Below are positions 1 through 8,153 of a stretch of DNA of 64,000 nucleotides, piece after piece. The notes below the pieces were generated by a model, which saw only the letters and a program-made list of their open reading frames with translations, was not told where the DNA came from and did not search any database. Each line of letters opens with the position of its first letter. Within the stretch, counting starts at the first letter, position 1. The stretch comes from Bacteroidota bacterium (GTDB taxonomy: Bacteria; Bacteroidota; Bacteroidia; Chitinophagales; Saprospiraceae): assembly GCA_018222965.1 (NCBI GenBank), contig JAAEZH010000004.1:1-64000 (forward strand), given 5' to 3'. Made by a program: the position numbers and the translations under genes.

Positions 1-244
1 ACCTTTGGGTATTTTATCCGGCCTTATTTTATCCCGCCTACTTTGCCAGTATGGCAGGCAGGTTGCTTCATTTGCATCAAGGCAAAGAAGCCGCCGGAGG
101 CAAATACAATTAAGTCATAACCTGGGGTTTCTCCCCCTCAGCCCGCTAAAAGCGGACAGCTCCCCCTTCAACCCGATAGGAATCGGGAGGTGGAGCAGAG
201 AACCAGGGGCAAATAGTGGTACAGGATTATACTAATTATCAATA
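1..244. other. Non-coding region with short palindromes
   Basis: I see no gene here. An open frame at 5-235 on the plus strand encodes a low-complexity, arginine/serine-rich peptide resembling nothing known, and I treat it as chance. The stretch contains small inverted repeats: CCGCT/AGCGG at 143-155 and CCCGAT/ATCGGG at 172-187. They sit in pyrimidine-rich CTCCCCC runs. It looks like composite intergenic repeat DNA downstream of the oxidoreductase at 245-1249. Confidence 0.5.
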
Positions 245-1249
245 TTAAGAGTGCCCTGAAGTTTGAGTGACAGTACATTTAGACACTTGCACCGCCACAT
301 TCCCCACCTTTCTGCCGGAGTCGACATGTCTGTGAGCTTCTACGATCTCTTCCAGTTGATAGGTCTTTTCAATGACGGGTTTTATCGCGCCGGCTTCTGC
401 CAGTTTTTTAATCTCAATCAGGTCTTCGTAGGTTTTGGGCAGGCTTTTGGCGGCATAAACCTTTTTATTGCTCCTTCGGGAAGCCCGCATCATGGGAATG
501 GTCTTCAGCGGGTTGGTTATGTTGATAAAAGTGCCATCGTCTTTGAGGAGGGTATTTAAAATCGGGAAGGGACATTTATCTACCGCCTCAATAATGATGT
601 CATACTTTTTGGGATGCTGTGCCATGTCTTCTCTGGTGTAATCAATGACCGCATCGGCCCCGATAGATTTGACCAGTTCCAGGTTTTTGGTGCTGCATAC
701 GCCTGTGACCTCTGCACCAAAATGTTTGGCTAGTTGAACGGCATAAGAACCAACACTGCCTGAAGCACCATAGATCAACACCTTTTTGCCGGGCTTGACA
801 CCACAAAATCGAATAAAGAATAAGGCAGTTCGGGCGCCAACCGGCATAGTAGCCGCTTCTGCAAAAGAGAGGTTGGCGGGCTTATGAGCAATGACACCAT
901 CTTCAGCCACAGCTGCAAATTCGGCGTAAGCCCCCAAACGGGTAAGTGTCTCGGCAAAGACTTCGTCGCCTTTCCGGAAGCGACTTACCTCCGAACCGGT
1001 TTCTACGACAATACCTGAAAGCTCGGAGCCAATAATCTTTTTGCGGGGTCGGAAAACACCCAGGAAAAGGCGGGCAGGAATCCAGGCGATTGCCGGAACC
1101 CGGAAAGCTCGTAAGCGCGTATCGGCTACCGTAACCGAAGTTGCTTTTACCTGAATGAGTACGTCTTTTTTGCCAACTTTTGGTTTCTTGGCTTCAGCGA
1201 GTTGCAAAACTTCCGGCGGACCGTATTTTGGGCAAAGAATGGCTTTCAT
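245..1249 (-). CDS. NAD(P)-dependent alcohol dehydrogenase / quinone oxidoreductase (MDR superfamily)
   Basis: A 334-residue medium-chain dehydrogenase/reductase, expected to be a soluble NAD(P)H-dependent oxidoreductase. It has an N-terminal GroES-like domain (MKAILCPKYGPPEVLQL start, then the GSELSGIVVETG segment) and a Rossmann fold with the nucleotide-binding motif GASGSVGSYAVQLAK near residue 160. The structural-zinc cysteine cluster of classical alcohol dehydrogenases is not visible, so the zinc-free quinone oxidoreductase branch is more likely; the substrate is unknown. A start 33 nt upstream is open, but the family's usual N-terminus begins at MKAIL, so position 1249 is chosen. It is the last of four minus-strand genes running from the Crp/Fnr regulator at 3775, though a 90-bp gap separates it from the WD40 gene and it may have its own promoter. 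Confidence 0.85.
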   Translation of the reverse strand: MKAILCPKYGPPEVLQLAEAKKPKVGKKDVLIQVKATSVTVADTRLRAFRVPAIAWIPARLFLGVFRPRKKIIGSELSGIVVETGSEVSRFRKGDEVFAETLTRLGAYAEFAAVAEDGVIAHKPANLSFAEAATMPVGARTALFFIRFCGVKPGKKVLIYGASGSVGSYAVQLAKHFGAEVTGVCSTKNLELVKSIGADAVIDYTREDMAQHPKKYDIIIEAVDKCPFPILNTLLKDDGTFINITNPLKTIPMMRASRRSNKKVYAAKSLPKTYEDLIEIKKLAEAGAIKPVIEKTYQLEEIVEAHRHVDSGRKVGNVAVQVSKCTVTQTSGHS

Positions 1250-1339
1250 GTTGGGTGATGTTTTCTTCTTGCAAGAACCCAAAAAGCCAGGGATGATTCA
1301 AAAAACTTAGATAGATGCCGGGGAGAAACCCACAAACGT

Positions 1340-2314
1340 TTATTTCAGGACCACGCGTTTGACTTCTTTGAATTGCTGATCCCAAAGAATTACCTCACCA
1401 CCTCCGCTAGTGGTTACTAGTTGGGTGCCATCCCGATTCCAGTCCAGTCCCCAAAGTGGCGGCGATGATTTTTTGTGTTTCAAAACCTTAGCCCACGGAT
1501 TGCGGAATTCCCAAATGCGAAGGCCATCGCTGGCAGTGGCAATGTTTGCCTGTCCTTCTTCCCATTGTATCGAGCGATATTCTAACTTACTGCCAATTTC
1601 TGATTTCATTTTGGGCCCGTCAAATGGATGAATAAAGTGAAGCATTGGGGGATAATCCTTTTCAAAATCACCATAGTCCCCGGCTGCGAAAAACAGACCA
1701 CTCCAATGCCAGTCAACACAGAGATAGAGTACTTCTTCTTCCCTTAGGGGGAATGATTCAATTTCTTCGGTATCCAGATTGACCAGGCTGATTTGAGAAC
1801 CACTGGTAGCTATTAAGTTTTGGGTTGGATGCCAGCTGAGGCCGGTGATGATTTTTTCGACTTTCATTTTCTGAATCAGGCTTCCGTCTTTTTGATACAA
1901 TAAAAGGAATCCTTCATTATCACCCACAGCCAGGGTGTTTCCGTCGGGACTCCAGGCTGTTGCCCGGGCACCCACTACGGAAATGCTGTCCAGAAAGATG
2001 TGTTCGGTGGTTTGGGTATTGTAAAGGAAGGGACCAGACTCAGCGATCTGAACGGCTACTGCTATCCGTTTACCATCCGGGTGCCAATCTAAACAGGTGA
2101 TGGTGTTTGGTGTTGCGATTTCCTTTTTGACTTCCAGGTTTTGGGCATCCAAAATGAACAGCTTTTGATGATTGCCACCCACGGCAATTTCTTTTCCATC
2201 CGGACTGTAATCGGCTGACCAGAGGATGGTTTCAACATCGTAATCATCCTTTTGACGGGGACAGTTCAAAAGTCCCAAAGCAATTAAAGAAGAAAGCAGC
2301 AGCTTTATATTCAT
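1340..2314 (-). CDS. WD40-repeat lipoprotein
   Basis: A 324-residue protein with a lipoprotein signal peptide (hydrophobic run ending LGLLNC, acylated Cys about residue 18), followed by about seven WD40-like blades. Recurring segments of the type WSPDG...LAVGD, LDWHPDGKRIAVA and LDWNRDGTQLVTT make the repeats clear. WD40 propellers are binding scaffolds, and the partner cannot be told from sequence. It starts one base after the TGA of the metallo-hydrolase gene upstream, so the two are probably cotranscribed and translationally coupled. The mature protein should be anchored to a membrane facing the periplasm or outside. Confidence 0.8.
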   Translation of the reverse strand: MNIKLLLSSLIALGLLNCPRQKDDYDVETILWSADYSPDGKEIAVGGNHQKLFILDAQNLEVKKEIATPNTITCLDWHPDGKRIAVAVQIAESGPFLYNTQTTEHIFLDSISVVGARATAWSPDGNTLAVGDNEGFLLLYQKDGSLIQKMKVEKIITGLSWHPTQNLIATSGSQISLVNLDTEEIESFPLREEEVLYLCVDWHWSGLFFAAGDYGDFEKDYPPMLHFIHPFDGPKMKSEIGSKLEYRSIQWEEGQANIATASDGLRIWEFRNPWAKVLKHKKSSPPLWGLDWNRDGTQLVTTSGGGEVILWDQQFKEVKRVVLK

Positions 2315-2315
2315 A

Positions 2316-3185
2316 TCAATTTATAGAGAGATAATCATTTTCCTTCAGGCGATTTACCGACTCCGGATCGTGGGAGGGAAGATAGATCAACTTGTGTGAA
2401 TTGGCATAGGTTTTTATCTGCTTCCATGTCTGTTTGGACATCTTAAAATCCTGATGCGCACCTGCCTGGGTTTCCTGCAGTAATTGATCCTGTGTGTAAG
2501 TGACATCTCCGGCAATGAAAAAATGCATATCGTTCGATTTAACTAAAACGGAACAATGGCCACGCGTGTGACCCGGACTGTACACCAGTGATACCTCTCC
2601 GGATTGGGTGATCTTTTTCTGCGCCCGAAATGGGGTGGAGGCTTTTTGCTGCAGTTTTAGTTGTTTGGGTTCAAACCAATCGGGGTATAGGCTTGGGAGC
2701 GCAAAATCCTGATGATCCCATTCATAGTCATGTACCAGGATTGGCGTATTGGGGAAATGTTTGAGTCCGTCAAAATGATCGAGGTGTAAATGCGTGAGAA
2801 TGATACTGCTGAGGTCTTTCTCTTCAAAACCCAATCTGTTGAGTTGCGGACCTACCTCCTCCTCCGGCCGAACATCAAAAGAGAAGTAATGTGTATTTAT
2901 GAATCGTGCAAAGGCACTTTCCTGGTCAAAATATCCTTCATCGGATACCTGGGCATTTTCACCGGTGTCGACGACAAATAATCCTTCGGGATGTTGAATC
3001 ACCCAAACCATTATGGGCATAAAGTCGGTCCAGGATCTGTCGAACAGGAAATCAAGCTTGGAAAGTTGCTGTCCGAAACGAGCTGTTTTGAAACGGGATT
3101 TGACTTTTACTTCTCCGGTGGAAAATCCATGCAGAAAACCATCTCCATCTGCGAATCTAAGGGGTTTGCTAATCTGATATTTCAT
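2316..3185 (-). CDS. MBL-fold metallo-hydrolase (AHL lactonase-like)
   Basis: A 289-residue metallo-beta-lactamase-fold hydrolase. The metal-binding motif THLHLDHFDG (HxHxDH) follows the predicted strand IILT, and later metal ligands are visible in SPGHTRGHCSV and FIAGDV. The layout resembles the N-acyl-homoserine-lactone lactonase (AiiA/AttM) subgroup, but the substrate cannot be assigned. The ATG at 3185 (MKYQISKP) is preferred over one 60 nt upstream because the family homology begins there. It follows a Crp/Fnr regulator with a 56-bp gap and precedes the WD40 lipoprotein with a 1-bp gap, so it is likely part of an operon under that regulator. Confidence 0.85.
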   Translation of the reverse strand: MKYQISKPLRFADGDGFLHGFSTGEVKVKSRFKTARFGQQLSKLDFLFDRSWTDFMPIMVWVIQHPEGLFVVDTGENAQVSDEGYFDQESAFARFINTHYFSFDVRPEEEVGPQLNRLGFEEKDLSSIILTHLHLDHFDGLKHFPNTPILVHDYEWDHQDFALPSLYPDWFEPKQLKLQQKASTPFRAQKKITQSGEVSLVYSPGHTRGHCSVLVKSNDMHFFIAGDVTYTQDQLLQETQAGAHQDFKMSKQTWKQIKTYANSHKLIYLPSHDPESVNRLKENDYLSIN

Positions 3186-3241
3186 TGTTTTTCTGTTTCT
3201 ACAAAGGTGGTTGGTTTGCGAATCAGAAAAATTGACATATG

Positions 3242-3775
3242 TCAAGAAATGATCTCCCTCCTGACCCTGCTAAGGGTCTCCGGGTTAATTCCCAGATAGC
3301 TGGCAATGTGTTTTAGGGGCGCAATTTTCATGACCTCCGGATGTGATTCCTGGAACCACAGATACCTGTTTTTAGCATCCAGTTGTAGCATTTTAGCAAT
3401 GCGGATATCCTTCTGAATACACACTTCTTCTACCGACTTTCGGTTGAAAGTGATAACCTCAAGATCGTGTTCGAAGGCTTCCATAAGCGGGGCATAGGGA
3501 ATAAGGAGTAGTTTCGTTTTTGTGAGGGCGACCACGTTTTCGAAGGAAGGGGCTTCCTTGTAAAGACTGTAATAGGAACTGCAGAATTTTCCGGCAGGAA
3601 AAAAGTTAGTGGTTATATCATTGCCTTTATAATCAATTTGATAAGAACGCAGCATTCCGTCATTTACAAAAGCAATGCTTTTTACATACTGGCCTTCCCG
3701 AACAAAGTACTCATCTTTGTGGAGCAGCTTTTCAGTGCTATACGCTTGAAGTTTTTTCCAGATGGATGCATTCAT
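3242..3775 (-). CDS. Crp/Fnr-family transcriptional regulator
   Basis: A 177-residue member of the cAMP-receptor-like family. The N-terminal cyclic-nucleotide-binding beta-roll is recognisable (KDEYFVREGQYVKSIAFVNDG), followed by a long helix and a short C-terminal helix-turn-helix (LKHIASYLGINPETLSRVRRE). The pattern of a Tyr/Leu-rich effector domain without the canonical cAMP phosphate-binding motif is common among Bacteroidota Crp paralogues, whose ligand is usually unknown. It probably controls the hydrolase and WD40 genes directly downstream. Its start codon overlaps the region upstream of the divergent DUF4386 gene, so it may regulate that gene too. Confidence 0.85.
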   Translation of the reverse strand: MNASIWKKLQAYSTEKLLHKDEYFVREGQYVKSIAFVNDGMLRSYQIDYKGNDITTNFFPAGKFCSSYYSLYKEAPSFENVVALTKTKLLLIPYAPLMEAFEHDLEVITFNRKSVEEVCIQKDIRIAKMLQLDAKNRYLWFQESHPEVMKIAPLKHIASYLGINPETLSRVRREIIS

Positions 3776-3900
3776 TTCGCTGCAGTTTAATTCATCAAGT
3801 TAAGGCTAATTCGTTTTTTTTGGTAAATCTTGCTCATTTCTTACCCAAAGTCAATGCGGAACTCAAATTACGCCCTGATCTTTGTCTAAAATTATTTACA

Positions 3901-4620
3901 GTGGATAAATTACAAGTATTTCAGTTTTCGGGAAAGTTTGTTGCACGCACCGCCGGTATCGCTTTGTTGCTCATGGCTATTGCTGCCGGATTGTCTATCG
4001 GGGTTTTCATCAATCCCCTTATTGATATGGAGAACCTCTCTGGGAGTGTATTAAACATCCGGGAATCGGAGGGACTATTCCGTGCCGGAGTGGCTGGCTG
4101 GTTGCTCATCTTTTTGCTTGATATCATTGTAGCCTGGGCGTTTTACGTTTACCTGAGTCCGGTGAATAAGCAACTATCATTGCTGGGAGGCTGGCTTCGA
4201 CTTATGTATACGGCCATCCTGGGCATTGCTATATTTTGCCTGGCATTGATTCCGGGTATCTGTAATGGAAGCTTTTTATCCATGGGTTTTGAACCGGAAC
4301 AATCTGCCTCCTTTGTAGCTTTCTTTTTTTCCGCTTTTCAGCGAATATGGTCTCTGGGACTGATCGTCTTCGGATTTCATTTGCTGGTAACGGGATACCT
4401 TATGCTTCGGGCGGATTACATTCCGAAATGGCTGGGTGTACTAATGATTATCGCTGCAATCGGATACGTGCTGGTAGATGCTGGCTATTGGTTGCTCCCG
4501 GCTCAGGAGGCACAAATTGCCCTAATGGAAAAGATCCTTAGTGTACCCATGGCTGCGGGTGAGTTGGTCTTTGCGATTTGGTTGCTGATAAAAGGCGGAA
4601 AGCTCAGGCTTTCTTCATGA
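3901..4620 (+). CDS. DUF4386-family integral membrane protein
   Basis: A multi-spanning inner-membrane protein of about 239 residues with six or so hydrophobic segments (IALLLMAIAAGLSIGVF; LLIFLLDIIVAWAFYVY; IAIFCLALIPGI; LGLIVFGFHLLVTGYL; LGVLMIIAAIGYVLVD). This matches the DUF4386 family, whose function is unknown. The frame is open back to an ATG at 3766, but that start would overlap the divergent regulator's start codon and add 45 atypical residues. The GTG at 3901 places the first membrane helix at the usual position, so I chose it. Its 3' end overlaps the convergent Crp/Fnr gene by 17 bp. Confidence 0.7.
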   Translation: MDKLQVFQFSGKFVARTAGIALLLMAIAAGLSIGVFINPLIDMENLSGSVLNIRESEGLFRAGVAGWLLIFLLDIIVAWAFYVYLSPVNKQLSLLGGWLRLMYTAILGIAIFCLALIPGICNGSFLSMGFEPEQSASFVAFFFSAFQRIWSLGLIVFGFHLLVTGYLMLRADYIPKWLGVLMIIAAIGYVLVDAGYWLLPAQEAQIALMEKILSVPMAAGELVFAIWLLIKGGKLRLSS

Positions 4621-5182
4621 GCCGTTTTTTGATTCGGCTAAAGGATTCGGGGGTAACCCCAATATAGCTGGCTAATTGATGTTGGGGTACCCGACTTACC
4701 AGCTCGGGTTTGTTTTTGAGGAGCTTGAGATATCTTTCTTCCGGAGAGGAGGAAATAAATGCTGCCAGGTCGTTTTGCGTTTTGCCCAGATCCTGTTGCA
4801 TGATGTTGCGCGTGAATTCCAGCAAATCGGGAAATTCTTTGTACATGCGTTCTTCTTGTTCGGGGGTTCCAACGATGAGCAGGCAATCTTCCACACAAGC
4901 AAAAAAATGATCAGCCGGCACACTTTGTCCATAACTGGTAAAAGAAACGGCGGCTTCTTCTTCGGTATAGAAAGCAGTCGTTTTTTCCAGTCCGTCAACC
5001 AGGTGATATTTGCGGATGCAGCCTTTTAGTATGAAAAAGCATTCGCGTGAGATTTCTCCTTCTTCCAAAAGGACCGTTCCTTTCGGATAGGACCTGACAT
5101 CCAGGAGGCGAGCAATCTGCCGGGCTTCTTCGGGCTTTAATTCCCCGTTTTGGTTGATGAAGGCTAGTATTTGATCTTCCAC
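4604..5182 (-). CDS. Crp/Fnr-family transcriptional regulator
   Basis: A 192-residue Crp/Fnr protein, the second in 2 kb. The beta-roll is visible in SYPKGTVLLEEGEISRECFFILKG, and the C-terminal helix-turn-helix in HQLASYIGVTPESFSRIKKR. The conserved cAMP-binding arginine/serine pair is not obvious, so the effector is unknown. It is convergent with the DUF4386 membrane protein and overlaps it by 17 bp at the 3' ends. Genes for such regulators next to DUF4386 proteins suggest a local regulator-membrane protein pairing, which is inference. Confidence 0.85.
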   Translation of the reverse strand: MEDQILAFINQNGELKPEEARQIARLLDVRSYPKGTVLLEEGEISRECFFILKGCIRKYHLVDGLEKTTAFYTEEEAAVSFTSYGQSVPADHFFACVEDCLLIVGTPEQEERMYKEFPDLLEFTRNIMQQDLGKTQNDLAAFISSSPEERYLKLLKNKPELVSRVPQHQLASYIGVTPESFSRIKKRLMKKA

Positions 5183-5252
5183 CTGATAAAGTTACAAACT
5201 ATCGTTGATTCGGGTTTAGTTGAATGTTTAGGCCTTTTTGGAAAAACGGTCA

Positions 5253-6674
5253 CTAGTCAAGGGTTCTTTTCCCAATGGTGTAACAGTATAGGGAAGAAGG
5301 CATAAAGTCATAAATTAATCCCTTCTGTTCGACTTTATTTGTTATGTCTATAGTTGTTATGATAGCACGCTGAAGTTTATTTTTTAATAGGAAGTGTTGC
5401 AGACTTTTTAATTCTCCAGGGTACTTAAAGTAACGATTTGACCATTTTATTTCCACAGCCCAAACTGGTTTCAGCTTTTCTGAAGATAAACCTACGATGT
5501 CGACCTCTCCCCCCTTCCATCTTGCATAGTATGGTGTTTGCCAATGTCTATGAAACCATTGTGAGAAAATGGCAGTTTCAACCATATTCCCCATTGTTTC
5601 TGAAGTAGGGTTTATGGGAGAAAACAGGGCACTTCGCAAAGATGGATTGGTAAGGTAGATTTTAAAATAGTTTGCCCGTTTAAACTTCTTTCCACTTAAG
5701 TCTACCCTATTGACTACCCGTATTAAGAAAGCTGCTTCCAGATAACTTACGTATTTTTTAATTGTATTTTTTGATACTCCCGAGGTAGTGGATAGTGAAT
5801 CATAAGAAAATTCATTTCCTGAATTAAATGCGATAGTGGTGAATAGAGAATTAAGTTCCTGAACGTCCTGGATTCCATATAGACTGGGTAAGTCTCTAAG
5901 TAGTACTTTGTCTATAATGTCACTTTTTATATATCTGCCGGGGTTTTGCTGGATTTCTGTTGAGAGAGAAACTTCAGGGTATCCACCATAATTGATGTAA
6001 TTGAGGAAGTGTTTGTTTACCTCTTGGATATTAATCGTGTTAAATACAGTTATGGAACGATCATTCCATGTTTTGTTTTTAGGGATTATTAAGTGCTCCA
6101 GATCTTTTAAATGAATGTATTCGTGAAAAGTTAAGGGAGGTAAAGTGAAATCTGTAAACCTTCCTGCACCAGATTCTGTACTTTTCAATTTTAATGCGGC
6201 GGCAGCTGAACCGGAGACTACAAATTTAACGTGGTGATATGAATCCACTAATGACTTTAGGTGGATTTCCCAATCTTTCAGGTATTGAACTTCATCAAAG
6301 AAGACATAATAGCCCCTAAGGTCATCCTCTTTTCCAACGGCCTTTCGGCAAAAATTAAATAATTTCTCTATTCCGATGCCGTTAAAGACAGGAGTTTCAA
6401 TTGAAAGGTAGAAGATCTTCTTGGGATCTATTCCGTCATCAATTAGTTTTTGAATGGTATGAAAGATCAAGACGGTTTTACCAATTCTTCTGGGGCCCAT
6501 AAGGACAGCGGCTCTTTTAATTTCATTATTCTGTACCAAAGGAAAAAACCTGGAGAAGTATAACCTTCTCTTCATCTTTTGGTAGAAATCATCAATTTTG
6601 CCATCAATCCACCATGGATTTTCAAACCTTATCCGGTCAAGAATTTGCTCTTCAGTGATATTGAATAACGCCAT
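5253..6674 (-). CDS. AAA_14/DUF4143 ATPase
   Basis: A 473-residue protein of the AAA_14 plus DUF4143 family. It has a Walker A motif GPRRIGKT near residue 60, a Walker B-like YVFFDEVQYL near residue 125 and a sensor-like VVSGSAAAALK. A winged-helix segment and the C-terminal DUF4143 part (PYYARWKGGEVDIVGL...AVEIKWSN) follow; the latter resembles the restriction-endonuclease-like core that ends this family. These ATPases are widespread in mobile gene pools, and their cellular role is unresolved. The gene is visibly more AT-rich than its neighbours and stands alone between unrelated genes, consistent with horizontal acquisition. Start at the ATG followed by ALFNITEEQ. Confidence 0.85.
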   Translation of the reverse strand: MALFNITEEQILDRIRFENPWWIDGKIDDFYQKMKRRLYFSRFFPLVQNNEIKRAAVLMGPRRIGKTVLIFHTIQKLIDDGIDPKKIFYLSIETPVFNGIGIEKLFNFCRKAVGKEDDLRGYYVFFDEVQYLKDWEIHLKSLVDSYHHVKFVVSGSAAAALKLKSTESGAGRFTDFTLPPLTFHEYIHLKDLEHLIIPKNKTWNDRSITVFNTINIQEVNKHFLNYINYGGYPEVSLSTEIQQNPGRYIKSDIIDKVLLRDLPSLYGIQDVQELNSLFTTIAFNSGNEFSYDSLSTTSGVSKNTIKKYVSYLEAAFLIRVVNRVDLSGKKFKRANYFKIYLTNPSLRSALFSPINPTSETMGNMVETAIFSQWFHRHWQTPYYARWKGGEVDIVGLSSEKLKPVWAVEIKWSNRYFKYPGELKSLQHFLLKNKLQRAIITTIDITNKVEQKGLIYDFMPSSLYCYTIGKRTLD

Positions 6675-6766
6675 TAATTAGTCTATTTTGATCTAAATGG
6701 CTTAAATATACTCATTTAAGATCAAATGATTAATGTTAGTTGGTTTTTGTTGTTTGTGTTGAATAT

Positions 6767-7432
6767 CTATAACTTAGCCACAAATCGTTCAAATTTTCCA
6801 TCATTGACCAAGACCGGTCCGTGGCCAAAGCATAAAATTTTTGGTTTTAGAGCTGCCAGCTTTCTCAAAGAATTTCGATTGGTTTCTTTGTCGAGTGTGA
6901 AGATGGCCGGCGGTTCGTGCAAACCTGCGAAGGTTGTTAGCAGATTCATATTAGTGGCTACATCCCCAACGATCAATAAACCGTCGTTTTCCCGGAAAAA
7001 GGAGAGGTGTCCTTGTGAGTGGCCGGGTGTTTCAATGACCGTAAAGTTGCCCAGTTTATCTCCTTCTTTCAGTGTTTTCGAAACCGGATGCCCTTCCCCT
7101 GACCAAAAACGGCGCTGCAGCCGGGATATAAGGTGATTGGGATCGGGATATTGTCGGGTTACGTCTCCGCTTTCGGCGAAAGCCTTTTCTTGCTCGCTGC
7201 ACCATAAGGGAATGTTAAAGTGTTGGCAAACAGCGCTGCTGCTGCCCTGGTGATCTGCATGAGCATGGGTTAGGACATGGGTATGCAGGGAGGTGTTTCC
7301 CAGCTTCCTGATCAACTTCTTTTTGGAGCTTTTAATGCCTGCGTCAAACAGGAACCCTTCTGCCAAATAGACGTTGATGCTGTTTCGGGGCATAAGGGGA
7401 ATGTGGTAAACTTTCGGGGCGATCTCTTTCAT
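6767..7432 (-). CDS. MBL-fold metallo-hydrolase
   Basis: A 221-residue metallo-beta-lactamase-fold protein. Motifs are THAHADHQGSS (HxHxDH), ETPGHSQGHLSFF for the third metal ligand, LIVGDVATNM for the bridging Asp and CFGHGPVL for the last His. It belongs to the compact glyoxalase II-like group, but the substrate is unknown. A start 24 nt upstream is in frame; MKEIAPKVYHIPL is preferred because family homology starts there. It lies 76 bp downstream of the small barrel protein at 7509-8030 on the same strand and is the last gene of that minus-strand run. Confidence 0.82.
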   Translation of the reverse strand: MKEIAPKVYHIPLMPRNSINVYLAEGFLFDAGIKSSKKKLIRKLGNTSLHTHVLTHAHADHQGSSSAVCQHFNIPLWCSEQEKAFAESGDVTRQYPDPNHLISRLQRRFWSGEGHPVSKTLKEGDKLGNFTVIETPGHSQGHLSFFRENDGLLIVGDVATNMNLLTTFAGLHEPPAIFTLDKETNRNSLRKLAALKPKILCFGHGPVLVNDGKFERFVAKL

Positions 7433-7508
7433 TTTTTCTGTTTTTAGGAACAACACTTTAACAGGGAGTTGAGATGCGTGGAAATGAACCGTCTGTCTGA
7501 AATAATAG

Positions 7509-8030
7509 CTATTGGTCGAATTTCCAGGCAGAAAAGTAGTAGATCAGGCCAATGCTGTGTCTGCTCAGGGCCGGGTATTCTCGTCCGAAGTAAAGATTGA
7601 TTCCATATACGAGCGATAATTTGTAGAAATTTAATCCTGCCATCGGACGAAGGATCATTCCCTGATCTGCAACACCTCGATAATAATAGGCACTTCCTCC
7701 AATATGGCCACCGATGAAATAGGCAAATCCATTAAACCAAAAGTCCAGTTTAGGGCTTAGTGTCTTTCGACGAAAGTCGTATTCAGCGCCTAGTCCGGCA
7801 CCCATCCCATGGCTGCTTCCCTCTCCAAAAGTATAGAGGGCTTTTGTCAGACTTAGCCCGAGGAAAGGACCTTTGGAAAGACCACCGGTAAACTGCAATC
7901 CCAGCGAATTTTCGACCTGATAAAAGGGAGAAATTAATTGGTGCGCGGTTGTATCGGATTGCGTATTTCCCTTTCTATCGGGTTGTGCATTTAGTTGTAC
8001 CGCAGGAAAGAAAAATCCGGCAAGAAACAA
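7509..8030 (-). CDS. Small outer-membrane beta-barrel-like protein
   Basis: A secreted protein of about 173 residues without a family I recognise. Alternating Tyr/Gly-rich strands (LGLQFTGGLSKGPFLGLSLTKALYTFG; GGHIGGSAYYYRGVADQG; YGINLYFGREY) and a terminal aromatic stretch suggest a small outer-membrane barrel. The annotated TTG start at 8030 cuts the signal peptide. The frame stays open upstream and would read I-I-N-K-L-H-L-I-T-S before LLFLAGFF, giving a complete signal peptide from an ATC at 8063. No ATG exists there, so the start is uncertain and may reflect the adjacent gene-remnant event at 8057-8143. Confidence 0.6.
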   Translation of the reverse strand: MFLAGFFFPAVQLNAQPDRKGNTQSDTTAHQLISPFYQVENSLGLQFTGGLSKGPFLGLSLTKALYTFGEGSSHGMGAGLGAEYDFRRKTLSPKLDFWFNGFAYFIGGHIGGSAYYYRGVADQGMILRPMAGLNFYKLSLVYGINLYFGREYPALSRHSIGLIYYFSAWKFDQ

Positions 8031-8056
8031 GAGGGATGTTATAAGGTGTAATTTGT

Positions 8057-8143
8057 TTATGATTGTTCGTTTTCCTGTACCTCTTCCGGAAACTGTTTGA
8101 TATACATATTGATGTCGAGTGGCAAGTCTCTATCTGGTTTCAT
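8057..8143 (-). pseudogene. 28-codon remnant of a DUF1801-type gene
   Basis: A short open frame of 28 codons plus stop, too short for an intact gene. Its sequence begins MKPDRDLPLDINMYIKQF and continues PEEVQ. The motif D-x-x-YI-x-x-FPEEVQ is the characteristic N-terminus of DUF1801 (YdhG/frataxin-like iron chaperone) proteins of about 110-150 residues. The remainder of that domain is missing: the frame ends at a TAA overlapping the 5' end of the barrel-protein gene. This fits a deletion that fused the start of a DUF1801 gene to the signal-peptide region of the next gene. It lies 10 bp after the stop of the hydrolase at 8154-9260. The family call rests on a short motif only. Confidence 0.45.
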
Positions 8144-8153
8144 GAGTTTGGGT

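Noticed and set aside
5-235. 76-codon open frame at the window start
   Set aside because: Low-complexity product, overlaps palindromic repeat DNA, and no recognisable start signal or family.
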